From Colocasia esculenta (lineage: Eukaryota; Streptophyta; Magnoliopsida; Alismatales; Araceae), in assembly GCA_014218235.1 (NCBI GenBank), contig CM024757.1, positions 149,991,371 to 150,055,370 on the forward strand: DNA of 64,000 bases, given 5' to 3'. The position numbers were made by a program, and so were the translations under genes. Shown piece by piece: positions 10,911 to 23,886 of the stretch (positions within the stretch are counted from its first letter, which is position 1; every line of letters begins with the position of its first letter). Below the pieces are notes generated by a model. That model saw only the letters and a list, made by a program, of their open reading frames with translations, was not told where the DNA came from and searched no databases.

Positions 10911-11883
10911 TTGGTTCCACTTCCAGAAATGGTGTAACTACAGCTCTAAGGGACTTATCTATGAAACCAATGAACCTATACATGAATCATGTCAAATAGT
11001 ATGCGCTATTTCTAGCCTTCACTACTGATTTACAGGTTGAGCAAGATGATATATGAGACTACAACCTACACATGACTGGCTAGAACTCAACATGACATGA
11101 TACTGGGAGAATAACTCCCACAACAATAGCTATAAAGGAGGATTCCTACATGATAGTAACATAATACCAGAGGTATTTAAGGAGTCAAACAAAATCTTGA
11201 AGGCACAAACAGTATATACAAGATGTACACACTAATCCAAGATAGGTTGACAAGTTTAAAGGCTATATGTTGTAGTTATGAGCTTTGTAACAGGGTAGAA
11301 GATGAAGGTATGAAGAGAGGATAGAATCCTTCAGACATACATACTAAAACATGATCACAAGAGATGAACTCACAATTCTTATGAGCTTACAAGGTTGGAA
11401 AACGAGTATATGTGTGGACATGAACCTTTAGCAAAGGTAGGAGACAAAGATGAGAAACGAAAAGGGAATCCTACTAACACGCATACTGAAACACGATTTA
11501 AAGGATGGATACACAGTTCAAAAGAGGATTAACAAATTTGAAGGCAAGTATGTAGATGTTCATGAACTCTTTGGCAAAGGTCGGAGATAAGGACTGAGAA
11601 AAGAAGAGAGAAACCTACCTGATTTAAAGGATAAATCCTTCACTTCCTCTTAACAAGAAACCACAACCAGCAGGAGGAAGGAAACGGAAAGGTTGCAACC
11701 ATAGTTGCAACAGAAGTAGAAGCAACAACAACAGTAGAGCAGCTACGACAGCTACCACCATCACTAAGGTGCATGTACAGCAATAGCAATAGTAGAAGGA
11801 CAAGAACTGAAGAAGAGTGCAAGAGAAAGAAGGAGACCCCAGATGCTAGCGTTGGAAAGACTAGTATGTTGGTTACAGGGAGG

Positions 11884-11892
11884 ATTTTATAA
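11884..11892 (-). promoter_or_regulatory. TATA box of LTR copy 1
   Basis: The minus strand reads TTATAAAAT about 665 bp into the LTR. It is conserved at 17346-17354 and 41862-41870 in the other two LTRs. Confidence 0.6.
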
Positions 11893-13195
11893 CTCAACAA
11901 AGCTCCCATGCATGAGGACACGCAGGCCCTTGGTGTGTCACAGTAAAAACCATTTGGTTTTTATTGTCAACACGTTAAACATGGACCCTTCATAGCTGAA
12001 CACCTCATGCAAATATGTGTTAACCTCAGCCCCTGTGTGCTGGCCTTCCCACTGCCTCACACATAGGCACTAAAATTTCCCAAGAAAATCCTTACTGTAA
12101 TTAGCCCAAATTCAGTTGGCCCAAAGATCCTCATGTCAACATATTCAAATGATGTCCATTTGTGTTGAAATTTCAACCATAGACTAATATGAAGGTTTTA
12201 CAAATTATGGTGATTTTAGTTTAATTTTTATAATTTATTTTTCACTGGGTGAAAATCGCCCGGAAAATAGTTGCATCGGCTTAATCTCAAAATCCGTACG
12301 CCAAAAAGTCCGGATATTACATATTTGATATCACCACATTTTTCTAAGAATTATAGTGTTCTCGGATTTCATTTTTGTTACATAATTCTGGTGGGCCCTG
12401 TCGGAGCGTGCACCTCTAAGTACGTTACTAGAATAACATTTACTAATATAAATTAATCCTAAATTAGAGTTAATTACATCTCATGATAGTGGTTATATTT
12501 AACAATCCAATTATTCATAGTTTTCTAGTAAATAGAATTTTCGGGGTGTTACAACTATCCCTACTAAAAGAGTTTGGTCCTCCAAACTCCATGACTAGTT
12601 TCGATGGATTACAAAGATTAAGTTTTCAACCTTTTAAATTTTATTTATTCTAGATTAGTCTTACCAATCTTGTCATGTCTATTATGTCATATAATGTATA
12701 CACCCTCTATATCATTTGTTATCATAACATCGTCAGTTGATGGGGATCTAAATATTAGTATTTCTGGTTATCAAAGAGCCATGTTGTGACCATATGTTTA
12801 ATTAAATGCAACCTTCACTATATTCTTTTTTCTGATAATAGGGTATTATGTACTGAGCAGATCCTTGTTAATATCATATTATACTTAAAGTCTCCCCCAC
12901 TAAGGAATAACCTTAATCTTAGAGAGTCATATGAATACATATTCTCTTAGAAAGGGGTAATAAAGCATGACGAGAATGATGAGTATTGACAATATGATGA
13001 TAAACAGTAAAAGAATTTATTTATCTCATAAAGTTTCTAGTACAGAACTCCATAATTCAACCTACCAATTACATGGGTTGGCAAAATTTACTAAGCTTTG
13101 ACATGCTATAACAACTAAACTCAAGGGTTTCTCACTATATTCTAGTCCTATTGACTTATACATAAAAATTACTTCCAATATGGCTTAAGGTCTTC

Positions 13196-13408
13196 TTAAA
13201 CTTTTGTCATTGTTTGAGAGTGTTCAAGAGATTCTGAGATTCGGTGCTTAAGACTTCCGCAATTCCAATATGCTCTTAGTCTCTGCCAACAGTCTTTTCT
13301 GACATGGCCCGGTTGTGACAATATGCCAAACTTCCTTAGGTTGTGCCTTGACATGTCTTGCTTATTGGTCTTCTTGATCTTTTTGCTCTTCTTATTCCAC
13401 TTCACCAT
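13196..13408 (-). pseudogene. gag: Decayed Gag zinc-knuckle remnant (internal region A)
   Basis: A 70-codon minus-strand frame includes GHVRKDCWQRLRAYWNCGSL and then KHRISES. The spacing follows the double CCHC knuckle of chromovirus Gag (a GHxxxDC knuckle, a short linker, then CxxCGxxxHxxxxC), but several cysteines are lost (LSQ for the first CxxC, W for one C, S for the last C). It cannot be functional. The matching stretch in internal region B is near 18650-18865 and is broken further by indels. Confidence 0.55.
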
Positions 13409-14344
13409 CTTTTATTAGTTGTTTCTCTTTATTGGAGGGAACTATCCTTTCAGTATAGATATTGTAATACTTACTATTTCTTGGAGATTTGTACTTCTCA
13501 AATTTAATACAGTTTCATTTTACTTTGATTACCAACTGGAACTACTTGCTCCAAGGACTGAGCAAAGTTGTTCATTGCATCTCTCTCCAACGTGTTTCTT
13601 CTCCTATCATGCTGGGCTGAGCAAATGAATTTAAATTTGGTTAATCAATCATGTAATTTAAATCTCAGCTTTTCTAATTCATACTATTAATACAACTGTT
13701 ATTGTGTGCACCTAGTTACTTGATACATTAACCTCCATGATTAAATGATTCATCTTAGTGGTATAATAATTTAGAATCTAAGAAAATGGGAATACATCAC
13801 GAGGACAGTCATGAAATCTATATGATCGATTGAACCATTCATTTACTAATTCTTATTTAGAGTTGGAGATAATAACGTATGAATGTAAAAGTCATATTAA
13901 TGTAAAATAAGGAATGAGCAGGTTTGACTTTTCCTTCAGTAGGAGAGGGCTCCCTTGGAGAAGTCATATGTGTGTTTATCATTTTTCACCGGACCTTGGA
14001 TTCTTAGCATTCTACTAGGTTTATTTGAATTATGAGATTTTCAAAGTAGGCCAAATTGTGAGAAATTAGAAAGATGCTATTTTGATGGAATCGCCAAAAT
14101 CATGTTTTTTTCTCTTCGGGGGAGAGTTGACTTTTATGGTAAGATATATAATTTTTGACATTTTTATTGGATTCAAATGGGGGGGTACTTCCTTATTTAC
14201 ATGTAATATCTTAAGTAATGTTATATCAAAATATAACATTTACTTAAATGATATGGAATGGAAATAAGGTATGAGTTTCAGTCTTACAGGGTTCCTGCTG
14301 ACACTTCTGACTGAAGAAGGATCAGTTCATCACAGACTGATGTA

Positions 14345-14575
14345 TGTGTCGACAGCTAGGAAGTGGCTGTCGACAGCTACTGTCCTCCCAGAACCAGTTT
14401 CTGGGGAATGACACTATCTGTTGACAGACCAGAGTCGGCTGTCGATAGGCGAGGAATATCTGTCGACAGGTGAAAGCCATCTGTCGACAGCTACTGCTGA
14501 TTTTGTACTAACTGGGTTCTAGAAGCAGGGTACGTATCGACAGCTGGGTTCTATCTGTCGACAGATATAGGTGAT
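14345..14575. repeat. Cluster of TGTCGACAG sites in internal region A
   Basis: Eight sites in about 230 bp, including GCTGTCGACAGCTAC, TCTGTCGACAGGTG and TCTGTCGACAGATA, plus decayed forms (CTGTTGACAG, CTGTCGATAG). The same block is in internal region B at 19795-20015. Confidence 0.85.
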
Positions 14576-15141
14576 CTTCCATAAATGGTTTAATCATCAA
14601 CTTAGGAGACTCTTCTAAGAGTTCCTATCATTCCATGAAGAATCAAACAACATCTAGTGGATCTTATATACAATTTTTGACACATATTCATGGAGAAAAG
14701 GATAGAATAAAGAGGAAATTTTTACAACATGGATAGCATAGGAAAACCTATGCTAAGAAGGTCCTGTAGATATAATTTCTTTTAGAGAGTCTTCCTTCCA
14801 TCTAGTGGAAAGTCTACATCAATTGCACATAAACATCAACCCTAGGCATGGGCATAAACTCAATGAAATATAATCACAATGGATAAGAAAGACATTTCTA
14901 CTGGTTTTACTGAACACAAGTCAAGGTAAGATCATGATAGACACTTAAACTCAAGGTTCTAACCGAAGAAGGAGACAAGAAAGAGGGAACCCTACCTCTA
15001 GATATTCATTTCATACTCAATACAATCTATATCTGACTTTACTTATCTAGCTTAACCTCAGGCTTTCTACCCATCCTCACAGGTCACTAGAGGATGTTGA
15101 AGACCAATAACTCTATAGTATTTGGATCCTCAACCGATTTT

Positions 15142-15152
15142 CTCTGATACCA
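15142..15152 (-). other. Primer-binding site (tRNA-Met type)
   Basis: The minus strand reads TGGTATCAGAG followed by AAAA, a few bases inside the end of the second LTR. TGGTATCAGAG is the common plant initiator-Met primer-binding site, here on the minus strand. Confidence 0.7.
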
Positions 15153-15156
15153 CCTC

Positions 15157-18010
15157 AGTAACACCCTCCTCTGACGCACACACATATACATATCACATAT
15201 CACATAGTTCTTGATCAGAAGAGGGGTTACACTAACAATTCGTTATGGGCCGACAAATATGTGTAGTGTCCAAGACTAGCAAAACATTCCACAAGGCATC
15301 TTTGGAAATTTTATACCTCAACAAAGTAACTTAGTATCAACACCCTTATTTACATAAAGCCAAACTTTCTCTTCTAGACCTTTAATAGTACAAAAAAATC
15401 TCTAAAGAGTCACTAAAACTATGCTCTTCTACTTCATCTTCTTCATCACCAGTAGAGTTGTGAATAATCTGTAGCTAAGATTGCACTCTCCTCAATCTGA
15501 AAGGGGGTGGAGGAAAAAAAGGCATGAGTCGGAGGGACTCATTAGGTGATAGTAAGCGTATAAGATAGGAATTTCAATTGCAGAACTAAGTGAGTATCAG
15601 AAGGTGCATATATGAATCAAACATATTTGCTCATGAACTTCATGCTTAACATAAACATATAGCCCAAATTGGTTTCATAACGGGCTCAAACGAATCTCAG
15701 AACAAAAGTCATATTCGTCTTTCAAAATTCAGATCATAACTTGATTTTAGAACAAATTCGACAGGCATCATACTGCTCTCAAGAGGTTACTATATGGACG
15801 TAAATACATCCTCAGTGCCTAGGTGATTCCAGCACCTTGGATCTTGTTCATTGCGCAAGAACGGGGTTTATTACCCACCATCGTCAGTCCATTGACTTGG
15901 ATTTACCTACAAACTGTCACCCACAACTGATCACAAGTGACTGGTGCTACCACAAGTGATCCTAAACCCTCTTTGAAGAGAGCACTATCTTCAGATCATA
16001 AGTTATATTTCATGAGCACAATAGAGATAGAAATTTCAAAAGATAATTTAATGATTGAGTAATCAAATCATATTGGTCATAAAGTAGTTTAGAGTCCAAG
16101 AAAATGAGATAAACAACTTGTGAGGTCAATAGCATAGTGAGTCTTCAAAAGATGGAATAAGAATTGGTGCTGAAAACATAACAGGGCAGCATCTGTCGAC
16201 AACTAGAAGGTAGCTGTCGACAGCTACTGGTTTCCAAAACCATGTATCTGGGATTTTGATAGTGGCTGTCGACAGGCAAGAATCATCTGTCGACAGCTAC
16301 CGATTTTGCAGAAGTTCTGGGTTCTATAAACTTGAGGCCTGTCGACAGGTACTTCTGTCTGTCAACAACATTGGTTCCACTTCAGAAATGGTGTAACTAC
16401 AGCTCTAAGGGACTTATCTATGAAACCAATGAACCTATACATGAATCATGTCAAATAGTATGCACTATTTCTAGCCTTCACTACTGATTTACAGGTTGAG
16501 CAAGGATATATGAGACTACAACCTACACATGACTGGCTAGAACTCAACATGACATGATACTGGGAGAATAACTCCACAACAATAGCTATAAAGGAGGATT
16601 CCTACATGATAGTAACATAATACCAGAGGTATTTAAGGAGTCAAACAAAATCTTGAAGGCACAAACATGTATATACAAGATGTACACACTAATCCAAGAT
16701 AGGTTGACAAGTTTAAAGGCTATATGTTTGTAGTTATGAGCTTTGTAACAGGGTAGAAGATGAAGGTATGAAGAGAGGATAGAATCCTTCAGACATACAT
16801 ACTAAAACATGATCACAAGAGATGAACTCACAATTCTTATGATGGCTTACAAGGTTGGAAAACGAGTATATGTGTGGACATGAACCTTTAGCAAAGGTAG
16901 GAGACAAAGATGAGAAACGAAAAGGGAATCCTACTAACACGCATACTGAAACACGATTTAAAGGATGGATACACAGTTCAAAAGAGGATTAACAAATTTG
17001 AAGGCAAGTATGTAGATGTTCATGAACTCTTTGGCAAAGGTCGGAGATAAGGACTGAGAAAAGAAGAGAGAAACTACCTGATTTAAAGGATAAATCCTTC
17101 ACTTCCTCTTAACAAGAAACCACAACCAGCAGGAGGAAGGAAACGGAAAGGTTGCAACCATAGTTGCAACAGAAGTAGAAGCAACAACAACAGTAAGAGC
17201 AACTACGACAGCTACCACCATCACTAAGGTGCATGTACAGCAATAGCAATAGTAGAAGGACAAGAACTGAAGAAGAGTGCAAGAGAAAGAAGGAGACCCA
17301 GCAGATGCTAGCGTTGGAAAGACTAGTATGTTGGTTACAGGGAGGATTTTATAACTCAACAAAGCTCCCATGCATGAGGACACGCAGGCCTGGTGTGTCA
17401 CAGTAAAAACCATTTGGTTTTTATTGTCAACACGTTAAACAGGGGACTTCATAGCTGAACACCTCATGCAATATGTGTTAACCTCAGCCCCTGTGTGCTG
17501 CCTTCCCACTGCCTCACACATAGGCACTAAAATTTCCCAAGAAAATCCTTACTGTAATTAGCCCATAATTCAGTTGGCCCAAAGATCCTCATGTCAACAT
17601 ATTCAAATGATGTCCATTTGTGTTGAAATTTCAACCATAGACTAATATGAAGGTTTTACAAATTATGGTGATTTTAGTTTAATTTTTATAATTTATTTTT
17701 CACTGGGTGAAAATCGCCCGGGAAATAGTTGCATCGGCTTAATCTCAAAATCCGTACGCCAAAAAGTCGGATATTACAATTTGATATCACCACATTTTTC
17801 TAAGAATTATAGTGTTCTCGGATTTCATTTTTGTTACATAATTCTGGTGTCGCCCTGTCGGAGCGTGCACCTCTAAGTACGTTACTAGAATAACATTTAC
17901 TAATATAAATTAATCCTAAATTAGAGTTAATTACATCTCATGATAGTGGTTATATTTAACAATCCAATTATTCATAGTTTTCTAGTAAATAGAATTTTCG
18001 GGGTGTTACA
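15157..18010 (-). repeat. LTR copy 2 of the three-LTR Gypsy element (middle, recombinant)
   Basis: It is 2854 bp and nearly identical to copy 1 apart from scattered single-base indels. Its left end (AGTAACACCC) adjoins a primer-binding site and its right end (GGGTGTTACA) adjoins a polypurine-side internal sequence. It therefore serves both units, as expected from LTR-LTR recombination. TATA at 17346-17354. Confidence 0.9.
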
Positions 18011-20610
18011 ACTATCCCTACTAAAAGAGTTTGGTCCTCCAAACTCCATGACTAGTTTCGATGGATTACAAAGATTAAGTTTTCAACCTTTTAAATTTTA
18101 TTTTCTAGATTAGTCTTACCAATCTTGTCATGTCTATTATGTCATATAATGTATCACCCTCTATATCATTTGTTATCATAACATCGTCAGTTGATGGGGA
18201 TCTAAATATTAGTATTTCTGGTTATCAAAGAGCCATGTTGTGACCATATGTTTAATTAAATGCAACCTTCACTATATTCTTTATTTCTGATAATAGGGTA
18301 TTATGTACTGAGCAGATCCTTGTTAATATCATATTATACTTAAAGTCTCCCCCACTAAGGAATAACCTTAATCCTTAGAGAGTCATATGAATACATATTC
18401 TCTTAGAAAGGGGTAATAAAGCATGACGAGAATGATGAGTATTGACAATATGATGATAAACAGTAAAAGAATTTATTTATCTCATAAAGTTTCTAGTACA
18501 GAACTCCATAATTCAACCTTACCAAATTACATGGGTTGGCAAAATTTACTAAGCTTGACATGCTATAACAACTAAACTCAAGTGTTTCTCACTATATTCT
18601 AGTCCTATTGACTATACATAAAAATTACTTCCAATATGGCTTAAGGTCTTCTTAAACTTTTGTCATTGTTTGAGAGTGTCAAGAGATTCTGAGATTCGGT
18701 GCTTAAGACTTCCGCAATTCCAATATGCTCTTAGTCTCTGCCAACAGTCTTTTCTGACATGGCCCGGTTTGTGACAATATGCATAAATTCCTTAGGTTGT
18801 GCCTTGACATTGTCTTGCTTATTGGTCTTCTTGATCTTTTTGCTCTTCTTATTCCATTCACCATCTTTTATTAGTTGTTTCTCTTTATTGGAGGGAATAT
18901 CCTTTCAGTATAGATATTGTAATACTTACTATTTCTTGGAGATTTGTACTCTCAAAATTTAATACAGTTTCATTTTACTTTGATTACCAACTGGAATACT
19001 TGCTCCAAGGACTGAGCAAAGTTGTTCATTGCATCTCTCTCCAACGTGTTTCTTCTCCTATCATGCTGGGCTGAGCAAATGAATTTAAATTTGGTTAATC
19101 AATCATGTAATTTAAATCTCAGCTTTTCTAATTCATACTATTAATACAACTGTTATTGTGTGCACCTAGTTACTTGATACATTAACCTCCATGATTAAAT
19201 GATTCATCTTAGTGGTATAATAATTTAGAATCTAAGAAAATGGGAATACATCACGAGGACAGTCATGAAATCTATATGATCGATTGAACCATTCATTACT
19301 AATTCTTATTTAGAGTTGGAGATAATAACGTATGAATGTAAAAGTCATATTAATGTAAAATAAGGAATGAGCAGGTTTGACTTTTCCTTCAGTAGGAGAG
19401 GGCTCCCTTGGAGAAGTCATATGTGTGTTTATCATTTTCACGGACCTTGGATTCTTAGCATTCTACTAGGTTTATTTGAATTATGAGATTTTCAAAGTAG
19501 GCCAAATTGTGAGAAATTAGAAAGATGCTATTTTGATGGAATCGCCAAAATCATGTTTTTCTTCGGTGGGGAGGAGAGTTGACTTTTATGGTAAGATATA
19601 TAATTTTTGACATTTTTATTGGATTCAAATGGGGGGTACTGCCTTATTACATGTAATATCTTAAGTAATGTTATATCAAAATATAACATTTACTTAAATG
19701 ATATGGAATGGAAATAAGGTATGAGTTTCAGTCTTACAGGGTTCCTGCTGACACTTCTGACTGAAGAAGGATCAGTTCATCACAGACTGATGTATGTGTC
19801 GACAGCTAGGAAGTGGCTGTCGACAGCTACTGTCCTCCCAGAACCAGTTTCTGGGGAATGACACTATCTGTTGACAGACCAGAGTCGGCTGTCGATAGGC
19901 GAGAATATCTGTCGACAGGTGAAAGCCATCTGTCGACAGCTACTGCTGATTTTGTACTAACTGGGTTCTAGAAGCAGGGTACGTATCGACAGCTGGGTTC
20001 TATCTGTCGACAGATATAGGTTGATCTTCCATAAATGGTTTAATCATCAACTTAGGAGACTCTTCTAAGAGTTCCTATCATTCCATGAAGAATCAAACAA
20101 CATCTAGTGGATCTTATATACAATTTTTGACACATATTTCATGGAGAAAAGGATAGAATAAAGAGGAAATTTTTACAACATGGATAGCATAGGAAAACCT
20201 ATGCTAAGAAGGTCCTGTAGATATAATTTCTTTTAAGAGAGTCTTCCTTCCATCTAGTGGAAAGTCTACATCAATTGCACATAAACATCAACCCTAGGCA
20301 TGGGCATAAACTCAATGAAATATAATCACAATGGATAAGAAAGACATTTCTACTGGTTTTTACTGAACACAAGTCAAGGTAAGATCATGATAGACACTTA
20401 AACTCAAGGTTCTAACCGAAGAAGGAGACAAGAAAGAGGAAACCCTACCTCTAGATATTCATTTCATACTCAATACAATCTATATCTGACTTTACTTATC
20501 TAGCTTAACCTCAGGCTTTCTACCCATCCTCACAGGTCACTAGAGGATGTTGAAGACCAATAACTCTATAGTATTTGGATCCTCAACCGATTTTTCTCTG
20601 ATACCACCTC
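18011..20610 (-). other. Internal region B of the three-LTR Gypsy element
   Basis: A ~2.6 kb copy of internal region A, with the primer-binding site at its right end and the TGTCGACAG cluster at 19795-20015. The decayed gag stretch near 18650-18865 is broken by extra indels. No intact gene; the plus-strand frame at 18759-18962 is antisense to it. Confidence 0.75.
20596..20606 (-). other. Primer-binding site (tRNA-Met type)
   Basis: The minus strand reads TGGTATCAGAG followed by an A run, next to the third LTR. This marks the third LTR as the 5' LTR of the element. Confidence 0.7.
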
Positions 20611-21930
20611 AGTAACACCCTCCTCTGACCGCACACACACATATACATATCACATATCACATAGTTCTTGATCAGAAGAGGGGTTACACTAACAATTCGG
20701 TATGGGCGACAAATATGTGTAGTGTCCAAGACTAGCAAACCATTCCACAAAGGCATCTTTGGAAATTATACCTCAACAAAGTAACTTAGTATCAACACCC
20801 TTATTTACATAAAGCCAAACTTCTCTTCTAGACCTTTAATAGTACAAAAAAATCTCTAAAGAGTCACTAAAACTATGCTCTTCTACTTCATCTTTCATCA
20901 CCAATAGAGTTGTGAATAATCTGTAGCTGAGATTACACTCTCCTTCAATCTGAAAGGGGGTGGAGGAAACAAGGCATGAGTCGGAGGGACTCATTAGCTG
21001 ATAGTAAGCGTAAAGATAGGAATTTCAATTACAGAACTAAGTGAGTATTTAGAAGGTGCATATTGAATCAAACATATTTGCTCATGAACTTCATACTTAA
21101 CATAAACATATAGCCCAAATTGGTTTCATAACGGGCTCAAACGAATCTCAGAACAAAAGTCATATTTTTCTTTCAAAATTCAGATCATAACTTGATTTCA
21201 GAACAAATTCGACAGGCATCATACTGCTCTCAAGAGGTTACTATATAGACGTAAATACATCCTCAGTGCTTAGGCGATTCCAGCACCTTGGATCTTGTTC
21301 ATTGCGCAAGAACGGGGTTTATTACCCACCATCGTCAGTCCATTGACTTGGATTTACCTACAAACTATCGCCCACAGCTGATCACAAGTGACTGGTGCTA
21401 CCATAAGTGATCCTAAACCCTCTATGAAGAGACCACTATCTTCAGATCATAAGTTATATTTCATGAGCACAATAGAGATAGAAATTCCAAAAGTTAATTT
21501 AATGATTGAGTAATCAAATCATCTTGGTCATAAAGTAGTTTAGAGTCCAAGAAAATTAGATAAACAACTTGTGAGGTCAATAGCATAGTGAGTCTTCAAA
21601 AGATGGAATAAGAATTGGTGCTGAAAACATAATAGGGCGGCATCTGTCGACAACTAGAAGGTAGCTGTCGACAGCTACTGGTTTCCAGAACCATGTATTT
21701 GGGATTCTAATAGTGGTTGTCGATAGGAAAGAATCATCTGTCGACAACTACCGATTTTGCAGAAGTTCTGGTTCTGTGAACTTGAGGCCTGTCAACAGGT
21801 ACTTCCTGTCTGTCGATAGTCATTGGTTCCACTTCCAGAATGGTGTAACTACAGCTCCAAGGGACTTATCTGAAACAATGAACCTATACAAGAATCATGT
21901 CAAATAGTAGGACCTATTTCTAGCCTTCAC
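20611..21930 (-). repeat. LTR copy 3, left part
   Basis: 1320 bp of the third LTR before the Copia insertion at 21931; TTCAC at 21926-21930 is the left target-site copy. It is more diverged than copies 1 and 2, with several TGTCGACAG sites changed to TGTCGATAG or TGTCAACAG, as expected from deamination at CpG. Confidence 0.88.
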
Positions 21931-22154
21931 TGATGACCAAACTGTCCCCATAATATAATTCATTTATTATATATTAATTTTGATGATTAACAAAATAGTA
22001 CTAATGGATTACTTGAGCCTGAGAACAGGAAATAAAAGAAAAATGAAAGTTCAAGACAACAGGTAAGTCTCATCTCTCATTCTATCCAAGTCTTGTATCG
22101 ACTTCTTTGATAAGCAGAACGATTCTCTTTGACCGGAAAACTCAAAACAAATCG

Positions 22155-22680
22155 ATTACGCAACGATTTCTTTAGACCTCGTAACGATTTCTTTAGAACT
22201 CGCAACGACTCTCTAGCCGTAACGATTTCATTAGAGTTCATAACGATTTCTTTAACGTTCATAATGCCTGCTTGTGTAACGATTTCGTGTAACGATTTCT
22301 TTGAAACTCGTAACGACTTGATTGCTGTAACGATTTCTTTAGAGTTCATAACGATTTCTTTAGACCTCGTAACGATTTCTTTAGAACTCGCAACGACTCT
22401 CTAGCCGTAACAATTTCTTTAGAGTTCATAACGATTTCTTTACAAGTTCATAATGCCTTGCTTTGTGTAACGATTTCGTGTAACGATTTCTTTGAAACTC
22501 GTAACGACTTGATTGCTGTAACGATTTCTTTAGAGTTCATAACGATTCTGTAACGATTTCTTTGAAACTCGTAACGACTTGATGCTGTAACGATCTTTAG
22601 AGTTCATAACGATTTCTTTACAGTTCATAACGACTTGATAAGTGTTCATAACGACTTGCTATAACTCATAACGATTTCAT
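22155..22680 (+). repeat. AACGATTTC array in U3 of 5' LTR
   Basis: I count about 16 exact AACGATTTC copies in ~540 bp, with interspersed AACGACTT / AACGACTC variants. They are arranged in an irregular unit that includes TTTAGAGTTCATAACGATTT. All lie upstream of the putative TATA box. Open frames across the array are artefacts of the repeat. Confidence 0.9.
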
Positions 22681-23152
22681 AAGTCATGAAAGCATCATGA
22701 TTATTATATTGAATTTCTTGTTGTATCAGTATAATGCTTTTTAAATAGCGTTGAAAAGTCAAAGTCATATCTTGTCTGTTGACTGCTACGCAATAAATGC
22801 TCTCTGATCGTATCTCCCATGCATGCAGACAATATCTTCTACTTCCATGCTACTCTGTATACGTACTTTTTAGACAGAAAGGAGCTTTGCTATATATTGC
22901 AATATATGTTCCATCTGTAACTAACAATCAACGACAGTCCTAGCTGTCCTCTATTTATTGTTGATATGCTTGCAGATATCTGACAAGACTCATCTGTACA
23001 TCGTTGGATACAAGATACAAGATTCTAAAACATTTCTCTGGCGTGTACAAAAGGATAAAAGACTGACGATCAGAAGCTTCCTTAGTGACCAGTCTAACGT
23101 ACACCAGGATAAGAGACAACGGACACTTCAACGTTCAAATTCAAATCAGAAG

Positions 23153-23161
23153 TTTAAATAG
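23153..23161 (+). promoter_or_regulatory. Likely TATA box, SIRE 5' LTR
   Basis: TTTAAATAG about 1222 bp into the LTR. The same sequence is at 40317-40325 in the 3' LTR, and a clear TATAAAAG sits at nearly the same offset in the gag-only relative. Confidence 0.45.
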
Positions 23162-23824
23162 AAGACTCAAGACGGAGAAGAAGATGAAGTAGAAAGGGAA
23201 CAACGCTTGCAATTTGAAAAGGAAGAAATCCATCTCTTCGAGTCTTCAGAAGATTGAAACAAGAGCGAAGCTTCCACTCCAACCTTGTTCTTAGCTCTTA
23301 GCTCTCTGTGATCAAAAAGAGTTTTTATTTGTGAGAGCTTGTGTAGTCCTTGGAGAGAAAACCTTGTTAAATCTCTTCTCTCTCGGGCCTTGGTAGCTTC
23401 AGTGTGTAGCTGGTCAAGCTAGAGTCTGAAGCCTGTTCCACACCTTTTCTTCTTTGGTTGTGTTCCTTCTGGACGAAGGAAGACCTGGTGGTATCCAGGG
23501 TGGTTGTTTTTTCCCTTCAGGTTGAAGGAAGACCAGTTGAGGCTGAGTGTGTAGGATCTTTAAGGGGGATTGTACCCTTGGTAGTGAAATCCTGAGGTAT
23601 TGCTCAGGGACTAGACGTAGGTCTCCTGTAGAGAGGAGTTCCGAAGCAGGATAAAAATCCTTGTGTCTTGTGGATGTGTTTTTGTGTGATAGTTGTCTTA
23701 TTTGCTCTAACTCTAACCTTGTTATTAAGTTGTGCAATCCTTTCAGTAAACAGGTTTTAATCAGAGATCGAAATTTTGATAACCCATTCACCCCCCCTCT
23801 GGGCTAGCTAGCTGGGCAACACAG

Positions 23825-23836
23825 TGGTATCAGAGC
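23825..23836 (+). other. Primer-binding site (initiator tRNA-Met type)
   Basis: TGGTATCAGAGC begins 3 bases after the LTR end at 23821 and is followed by CCG. Confidence 0.9.
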
Positions 23837-23886
23837 CCGTCTCTTCGACAAAGAAGAAGATCCAACGATCTGAAGAGCAAAGATCT

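Larger units (their letters stand above)
9698..12553 (-). repeat. LTR copy 1 of the three-LTR Gypsy element (3' LTR)
   Basis: It is 2856 bp, TGTAACACCC...GGGTGTTACA. The left end joins the host LTR and the right end joins internal DNA, as expected of the 3' LTR of a minus-strand element. A cluster of TGTCGACAG sites lies at 10732-10905 and a GAGTC hairpin at 10068-10086. Open frames inside, such as 11640-11921 on the minus strand, recur only because the LTRs are copies. Confidence 0.9.
12554..15156 (-). other. Internal region A of the three-LTR Gypsy element
   Basis: About 2.6 kb lying between the polypurine side (minus strand TAGTAGGGATAGT next to TGTAACACC at 12553) and the primer-binding site at 15142-15152. 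It is nearly identical to internal region B. No pol motif is readable; a decayed Gag zinc-knuckle stretch is at 13196-13408. A second cluster of TGTCGACAG sites lies at 14345-14575. Confidence 0.75.
21931..23821 (+). repeat. 5' LTR of the SIRE-type element
   Basis: 1891 bp. The U3 region carries the AACGATTTC array (22155-22680). The likely TATA box TTTAAATAG is at 23153-23161. The LTR ends in a C-run (CACCCCCCCTCTGGG) and CTAGCTAGCTGGGCAACA. Confidence 0.95.

Noticed and set aside
11640..11921. Frame repeated in all LTR copies (also 17099-17413 and 41624-41899)
   Set aside because: Its repetition is explained by the LTRs being copies; it lies in the transcribed leader just after the TATA box and its length varies with indels.
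22077..22404. Repetitive protein-like frames over AACGATTTC arrays (also 29884-30332, 34090-34365, 39607-39813, 46834-47058, 59114-59353)
   Set aside because: They are translations of tandem DNA repeats on either strand, interrupted differently in each copy.
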